Positions 61,521 through 64,000 of a stretch of DNA of 64,000 nt are shown here, one piece after another (the stretch's first letter is position 1; every line of letters begins with the position of its first letter). Location of the stretch: positions 124,001 through 188,000 of the forward strand of contig CADBZY010000002.1 of the NCBI GenBank assembly GCA_902799245.1, read 5' to 3'. This DNA is from an uncultured Ruminococcus sp. (GTDB lineage Bacteria; Bacillota; Clostridia; Oscillospirales; Acutalibacteraceae). A model generated the notes under the pieces. The model was not told the origin of the DNA. It searched no databases and saw nothing but the letters and a program-made list of their open reading frames with translations. A program made the position numbers and the translations under genes.

Positions 61521-63627
61521 AATGTCCTCCGGCGGACACGGGGACATCCGTGAGCCGTTTATTGAACTGGTGAGGGAAAACGGCGCGCGAAGCTCGGATT
61601 TCAAATACGCCTCCTACACAATCACCGACAGCCGCACACCGCTGCGCACGCTCCCCTGTGCCTACAGCGAGAACGGCAAGATCGAGCATCTCTGCCTGAC
61701 GTTGACAGACGGCGATCTTGTTCTGGAGCTGCACTATTGCGTGTTCCCCGACTGCGACGTCATCACCCGCAGCGCAAAGCTCATCAACAAGGGACAGAGC
61801 AGCGTTGCCATTGAACGCCTGCTCAGCACGCAGATTGATATTCCGTTCAGCGGAACGATGGTCACGTCCTTCCACGGCTCGTGGGCGCATGAGATGAACA
61901 AGAACACCGCCACGCTCACCGCGGGAAAATTCGTCATAGAGTCACGTGCCGGCTGTTCATCCAGCAGAGCGAATCCCTTCTTCATGGTTCATTCGACCGA
62001 CACATCTGAGAATATCGGCAGCGTCTACGGCATCAACCTGATCTACAGCGGCAATCATTACGCCGCCGTCGAGGTCAACGCCTTCGGCAAGACCCGCATT
62101 GCGGGCGGCATTCAGCCCGAAGGGTTCCGCTATATCCTGAAAAAGGGCGAAATGTTTGAAACGCCGGAGTCGGTGATGACCTTCACGGACAAAGGATTCT
62201 CGGGACAAAGTGTGAATATGCACAAATTCATCCGCGAACACATCGTGCGCGGCAAGTGGAAGAAGCAGCCGCGTCCCATTCTGCTCAACAGCTGGGAGGC
62301 CTGCTACTTCAATATCTCGGAGCATACCCTTCTCGATCTCGCCTCCATCGGCAAGGAAATGGGCATAGAAATGCTCGTGATGGACGACGGATGGTTCGGT
62401 GAACGCAATGACGACGAACATTCCCTCGGCGACTGGGACGCCAATCCCAAGAAGCTGCCGCACGGTCTGAAAGGACTGGGCGACAAGCTCGCCGCCATGG
62501 GTATGAAGTTCGGCATATGGGTTGAGCCGGAGATGTTCAACCGGCACAGCAAGCTCTTTGAACAGCATCCCGAATGGTCGATCGCCATTCCCGGCGCGCA
62601 CCAGTCGGAAGGACGCAAACAGCGCATTCTCGACCTTGCCAACCCGGAAGTTGTCAAATTCGTCATAGAAAAAATGACGCAGGTGTTCGCCTCCGCCAAG
62701 ATAGATTACGTCAAGTGGGACATGAACCGCATATTCTCCGATGTATATTCCCCCTATCTTCCGCCCGAACAGGAAGGCGAAACGGCGCATCGCTACATCT
62801 GCGGCCTGTATAAGATCATGGACGAACTGACGCACCGCTTCCCTGATATTCTCTTTGAAGGCTGCGCCTCGGGCGGCAACCGCTTTGATCTGGGCATTCT
62901 CTGCTACTTCCCGCAGATATGGGCCAGCGACAACACCGACGCGCTCAGCCGCACCTACATTCAGGAGGGATACAGCTACGGCTATCCGCAATCTACCTAC
63001 ACGGCACACGTCGCCGCCAGCCCGAATCATCAGACCCTCCGCGTGACCTCGCCAGAAACCCGCTTCGGCGTGGCTTCCTTCGGTGTGCTGGGGTACGAAT
63101 GTGACGTGCGCGACCTGAAGGGCGATATGAAGAAGAAACTCGCCGCGCAGATCGAATTATACAAAAAGCTGCGCGATGTGCTGCAATTCGGACAGTTCTA
63201 CCGCATACGCACCGGCAATGTGCATGAATGGATATGCGTATCGCCCGACAAAACGCAGGCGGTCGGCATGATGCTGCAGGAGCTTGTGCAGCCCAACACG
63301 CAGGCGGAACGCTTCTTTGCCAAGGGGTTAGACCCTGAAAAGAGCTACCGCTTCTACAACGTCTCGCAGCGTCTGGACATCAAGCAGTTCGGCAGTCTGG
63401 TCAACACCATCTCGCCTATCCACATCAAGCAGGATTCCATGGTACACAACCTCGTCGCAAAAGCGGTCAGATTGAACGGCGAAGCCGAGGACGTCACCGC
63501 ATCGGGAATGGTGCTCATGTCCACCGGCGTGGCACTGAAACCCGCCTTCTCCGGCACCGGCTTCAATGAGAACGTGCGCGTATTCCCCGATTTTTCATTG
63601 AGGATGTATTTTATGGAATGTCAGTAA
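61477..63627 (+). pseudogene. 5'-truncated GH36 alpha-galactosidase
   Basis: 716 open codons; GH36 similarity starts about residue 12-18 (CLEMSSGGHGDIREPFIELV). Roughly the first 80-100 residues of a normal GH36 protein are absent. The barrel is intact: LNSWEACYFNISEHTLLDLA, LVMDDGWFGERNDDEHSLGD, DYVKWDMNRIFSD (nucleophile Asp) and IWASDNTDALSR (acid/base Asp). The only start choices (TTG 61477 or ATG 61510 or later) lie inside the GH2 overlap without a ribosome site. It is probably inactive or poorly expressed, though the catalytic domain itself is undamaged. Confidence 0.82.
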
Positions 63628-63656
63628 TTTCATATTTCACATAAACAGATAAAAAG

Positions 63657-63699
63657 AGGGCATTGCAGTTATCACAACGACAGCTGCAATGCCCTTTAT
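63657..63699. terminator. Two-way terminator between GH36 and the phosphohexomutase gene
   Basis: AGGGCATTGCAG (63657-63668) pairs with CTGCAATGCCCT (63684-63695); T-rich ends on both strands; convergent genes. Confidence 0.85.
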
Positions 63700-63735
63700 T
63701 ATGTTTAATTATTTTGTCCGGACACTCTCAAAAGC

Positions 63736-64000
63736 TCACTTGCCCATAATGGCGTTGGCGTCCTTTTCAAAATCATCCAGCTTTGCGTCGGCGGATTCGA
63801 GTGTGCCGACAGCGGCGGTGTAGACCTTGATCTTCGGCTCGGTGCCGGAGGGACGGACGATGAAGGAGCCGCCGTTTTCCAGCTTGTAGGCGAGGACGTT
63901 GCTCTTGGGCAGCCTGATCTCGCTCTCGGTGCCGTCGGTCATGTTCTTCTGGACGGACAGCTTGTAGTCGCTGACGGTGAGAACCTTGTCTCCGGCGATC
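63736..64000 (-). CDS. C-terminal end of a phosphoglucomutase/phosphomannomutase
   Basis: The frame enters from the right edge; 87 codons plus the stop are visible. The C-terminal phosphate-binding loop SFIVRPSGTEPKIKVY is diagnostic of the alpha-D-phosphohexomutase superfamily. It interconverts hexose 1- and 6-phosphates. Which substrate cannot be told from the C-terminus. Confidence 0.92.
   Translation of the reverse strand, partial: IAGDKVLTVSDYKLSVQKNMTDGTESEIRLPKSNVLAYKLENGGSFIVRPSGTEPKIKVYTAAVGTLESADAKLDDFEKDANAIMGK

Noticed and set aside
1..64000. Prophage, transposon or integrative element
   Set aside because: No integrase, transposase, terminase, conjugation gene or flanking target duplication was seen; the accessory cassette at 11.8-13.2 kb has no visible mobility gene.

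Overview
The window looks like a chromosomal stretch from a spore-forming, Gram-positive, anaerobic Clostridia, most like gut Oscillospiraceae/Ruminococcaceae. The reasons are a moderately GC-rich coding style, SpoIIP and an M23 (SpoIIQ-like) peptidase, T-box leaders, the sepF-ylmH-divIVA-ileS-lspA-rluD neighbourhood, MutL with the endonuclease motif, a split transketolase, and glycoside hydrolases of GH2, GH36 and GH97. No rRNA, tRNA, CRISPR array, transposase or integrase was found. The species assignment is inference.

Layout. 0-5.8 kb: mostly minus-strand genes (Sel1 repeats, HAD hydrolase, RtcB, phosphatidylserine decarboxylase-like) and plus-strand spoIIP. 6.2-11.7 kb: a Trp T-box with a TrpB2-type tryptophan synthase, rpmE, an SdpI-like membrane protein, a hairpin array, and a Pro T-box with proS. 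11.8-13.2 kb: an AT-rich accessory cassette of two small minus-strand proteins sharing a VNGPITN motif and a divergent Xre regulator. 13.3-16 kb: flavodoxin and split transketolase. 16-33 kb: a long minus-strand block, mutS - CPBP protease - tatD - mutL - miaA - HlyD-like - yggS - sepF - ylmH - divIVA - ileS - lspA - rluD. 33-37.9 kb: queH, an ArsC-like protein, a TagF-GT4 fusion and a lipoprotein. 38-44 kb: an EF-G paralogue, then a Cys T-box operon of a nucleotidyltransferase-like protein, cysE and cysS. 44-50.9 kb: a small unknown protein, a giant DUF4132 protein and a membrane acyltransferase. 51-54.8 kb: a beta-helix surface protein and GH97. 55-60.7 kb: M23 peptidase, a degenerate MNT/HEPN pair, an LCP ligase, a VanY-like carboxypeptidase and a 3-methyladenine glycosylase. 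60.7-64 kb: GH2 remnant joined to a 5'-truncated GH36 gene, then the 3' end of a phosphohexomutase.

Three things stand out. (1) A dispersed intergenic repeat family is built from tandem heptamers, often followed by a GCGC- or GGGC-stem hairpin and a GGAATATA-like tail. It occurs at about nine places and in one case supplies the last codons of queH. (2) Two genes, tatD and the VanY-like gene, appear to start at ATA with a well-placed Shine-Dalgarno sequence. Their first conventional start would delete conserved sequence. (3) Several loci look like degenerate or domesticated accessory systems: the VNGPITN cassette, a Cys-T-box-controlled pseudo-nucleotidyltransferase, and the MNT/HEPN pair. All functional names rest on motif recognition without database searches.
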